In this document: piece by piece, positions 19,075 to 21,144 of the stretch
How positions within the stretch are numbered: position 1 is the first letter of the stretch
Layout: each line of letters opens with the position of its first letter
Assembly (NCBI GenBank): GCA_964545245.1
Contig: CAZJFC010000032.1
Location: 1-21,144, forward strand
From: CAZJFC01 sp964545245
GTDB taxonomy: Bacteria; Pseudomonadota; Alphaproteobacteria; Rickettsiales; 21-14-0-20-44-7
Direction: 5' to 3'
DNA length: 21,144 nucleotides
Program-made: the position numbers and the translations under genes
The notes under the pieces: model-generated
The model's input: only the letters and a program-made list of their open reading frames with translations
Told to the model about the DNA's origin: nothing
Databases searched by the model: none

Positions 19075-21144
19075 ATGAGAAGGCTCGGTGGCGGAATTTA
19101 TGAAATTGACCTCACTCCGCGCGCGAAAAACCGCCGCGCCGCAAAACCGCTGTTATGGCTCGTCCTGATTTTTGCAGCCCCTCTGTTTTCCATCGCCGCC
19201 GAAATCGAGCTGCCCGACCTCAAAAAACGTGAGGAAGTCTTCATCGAAGCCGCCAGCCTTGATTATGACCACGAAAACGAGGTTATCCACGCCGAAGGGA
19301 ATGTCGAAATCGTCAAGGGCGGCAGCGTGCTTTTCGCCGACCGCATCACCTATAACCAGAAAACCGACACCGTCACCGCCGAGGGCAATGTCAGCACCGT
19401 CGGGCCGGACGGCAGCGCGATATTCACCGAAAAAACCGTCGTCACCGGGGATTTAAAACGCGGCGTGGTGAATTTTTTCCGCGCAAGGCTTTCCGATGGC
19501 TCGCTCATAGCCGCAGCCAGCGCCAACCGCGTCAGTGAAGAAATGCTGGTGCTCAACAAGGCGGTATATTCCCCCTGCCCGGTCTGCAAGGACAGCGACA
19601 ACCCGCAATGGCAGCTAAAGGCAAAAAAAGTGACGCTGGACGAGGCCGGGCAGAAAATCAAATACGAGGACGCCTATATGGAAGTTTACGGCGTGCCGGT
19701 GATGTACACGCCGTATTTCTCGCACCCGACGCCGGACGCCGACCCGAAATCGGGCTTCCTGACGCCAATCATACGCACCGACTCCAACCTTGGGGGGATC
19801 CTTCAGGTTCCATATTTCTGGAGCATCGAGCGCAATATGGACATGACCTTAAAACCATTCGTAACCACCAAGGAAGGGCTGGTCGCGGCGGCGGAATTCC
19901 GCCATCTCAGCCCTTATGGCGGATATATCCTTGATGGCAGCATCACGCGCCCACGCGGTTTCGGCGAGCTGGCCGCCGAAGACCCGGAAGACAAGGAAAT
20001 CCGGGGGCATCTGGAAGGGCGCGGGAAGTTCGACCTAAGCGAGCATTGGGATTTCGGGTTTGACGGCAAATTCACCAGCGACGACACCTACCTGCGCCGT
20101 TATAACTTCGACAATACCGACATGCTGACCAGCCGCGCCTATTTCGAGCGCATTGACGACCGCGATTATTCAATCTTCCAGAGCGTGTATTTCCGCGGCC
20201 TGCTCGCCGAAGATAACGAAGACATCACCCCGATGGCGCTGCCCTATTTCCGCAACCACATCGAAAGCAGCAAGGGCATCATCCCCTCTTTCGGCGGCTC
20301 AAAAATCTGGGCGGATATTTCCGGTTTCGGCGTCCAGCGCGAGGTCGGCTCCACCAACCAACGGCTTTCGGCGGTGGCGGGCGCGCTCATCCCCTACATC
20401 ACCAGCGGTGGACATATCTTCGAGCTGACGGCTACCCTGCGCGGCGACCAGTACCACCTTGACGATCAGGATGATAACAACATCACAAGGTTCATCCCCG
20501 AAGCCTCTATCGGCTGGCGGCAGCCGCTCGCCAACCAGTTCGGGAACGGCCACAGGCTGCTGGTCGAGCCGGAAGCCAAGATCATCGTTTCACCCGATAA
20601 TGATTTCAATGAGGACATCCCCAACGAGGACAGCCAGGATGTGGAATTCTCCGACCTCAATTTTTTCAGCAATAACCGTTTCCGCGGGCTGGACAGGGTG
20701 GAAAGCGGCACAAGGCTGTATTACGGTGTGCGCGGCGGATATTACGCCAATGATTTCGACGTGAATTACGTCATCGGCCAGAACTACCAGTTCTCCCAGC
20801 CGCGGAGCCTGCCCGCCAATACCGGGATACAGGATAATTTTTCCGACGTGGTGGGACGCATCAGCACCAACATCAACAAAAATATCGATATTTCCTACAA
20901 ATTCCGCTTCGACAAGAACAGTATGAAAGCGCGGCGCAACGAAGTTGACCTCATCATCGATTATGACCCCGTCAAACTCAACATGACCTATTTCTACCTT
21001 GATTACGACTTCACCAGCAGCGCCGATAACCGTGAGGAGATCAGCGGCACGGCGCAATACAAATTCGCTGATGAATGGAGCGTCGTCGCCGGTGGCCGCC
21101 CATTGCATCAATGCTTTTCGAGTCGGCGAGGTTGCGGCGGCCAC
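19075..21144 (+). CDS. lptD: LPS-assembly outer-membrane protein LptD (3' end missing)
   Basis: The beta-barrel that inserts lipopolysaccharide into the outer leaflet, with LptE. The frame is open to the window end (690 codons). A signal peptide (about 24-42) is followed by the periplasmic OstA/LptA-like jellyroll (about 55-170, with HAEGNVEI and TAEGNVST repeats), the alphaproteobacterial SPCPVCKD stretch (about 167-174), and barrel strands rich in aromatic and charged residues. About 60-100 C-terminal residues are expected beyond the window. The last 16 or so residues (after VVAGG, from about 21095) look unlike LptD, and the final nine bases are the reverse complement of 21092-21100, so the edge may be misassembled. 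The ATG lacks a clear Shine-Dalgarno. Confidence 0.92.
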   Translation, partial: MRRLGGGIYEIDLTPRAKNRRAAKPLLWLVLIFAAPLFSIAAEIELPDLKKREEVFIEAASLDYDHENEVIHAEGNVEIVKGGSVLFADRITYNQKTDTVTAEGNVSTVGPDGSAIFTEKTVVTGDLKRGVVNFFRARLSDGSLIAAASANRVSEEMLVLNKAVYSPCPVCKDSDNPQWQLKAKKVTLDEAGQKIKYEDAYMEVYGVPVMYTPYFSHPTPDADPKSGFLTPIIRTDSNLGGILQVPYFWSIERNMDMTLKPFVTTKEGLVAAAEFRHLSPYGGYILDGSITRPRGFGELAAEDPEDKEIRGHLEGRGKFDLSEHWDFGFDGKFTSDDTYLRRYNFDNTDMLTSRAYFERIDDRDYSIFQSVYFRGLLAEDNEDITPMALPYFRNHIESSKGIIPSFGGSKIWADISGFGVQREVGSTNQRLSAVAGALIPYITSGGHIFELTATLRGDQYHLDDQDDNNITRFIPEASIGWRQPLANQFGNGHRLLVEPEAKIIVSPDNDFNEDIPNEDSQDVEFSDLNFFSNNRFRGLDRVESGTRLYYGVRGGYYANDFDVNYVIGQNYQFSQPRSLPANTGIQDNFSDVVGRISTNINKNIDISYKFRFDKNSMKARRNEVDLIIDYDPVKLNMTYFYLDYDFTSSADNREEISGTAQYKFADEWSVVAGGRPLHQCFSSRRGCGGH

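Noticed and set aside
20590..21144. Open frame on the minus strand reaching the window edge
   Set aside because: It is antisense to lptD; the Val/Ile/Asp-rich composition mirrors barrel codons.

Overview
The window looks like part of an alphaproteobacterial chromosome of medium GC. The evidence is the gene content: COQ9-type ubiquinone protein, UbiG, an HscB/HscA pair, a PHB depolymerase with a cysteine nucleophile, tig-clpP-clpX, a bactofilin next to an M23 peptidase, an alphaproteobacterial-style LptD, and CtrA-like sites. The order or genus cannot be fixed from this sequence. A run of exactly 100 N inside hscA shows a draft scaffold, and its flanks repeat each other exactly, so the gap is probably artificial. 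No rRNA, tRNA, CRISPR array, transposase or prophage gene was seen.

Layout. 1-1248: a possible gene tail, a REP-like hairpin, a lipoprotein of unknown function and a terminator. 1274-4908 (minus): hscB-hscA-dsbD, overlapping head to tail, for Fe-S cluster transfer and periplasmic thiol reduction. 4957-5619 (plus): an unrecognised protein behind a near-consensus promoter, whose last 150 bp run antisense over ubiG. 5470-6546 (minus): a small cysteine-containing lipoprotein and ubiG. 6611-7846 (minus): intracellular PHB depolymerase. 8036-8868: rpsU and coq9, divergent, apparently sharing overlapping -10 boxes. 9034-10579 (minus): M23 peptidase and bactofilin, a likely cell-shape operon. 10892-12613 (minus): PAS/degenerate GGDEF/EAL protein. 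12614-13114: repeat-rich intergenic region. 13115-13657 (minus): LOG-family hydrolase. 13852-15339 (minus): TadG-like protein with a VWA domain, behind a perfect CtrA-type box. 15644-19042 (plus): tig-clpP-clpX. 19075-end (plus): lptD, cut by the window edge.

The least expected pattern lies between the genes. Several intergenic stretches are degenerate arrays with a period of about 7 or 8 bp. Two of them start at the stop codons of rpsU and the bactofilin gene, one forms a long inverted repeat, and an octamer array flanks a REP doublet in inverted orientation. They recall the heptameric STRR repeats known from cyanobacteria. Other points worth a look are the His/Cys-rich tail of trigger factor, the paired cysteines in the M23 active-site loop, lptD where lon often sits, and the two CtrA-like boxes.
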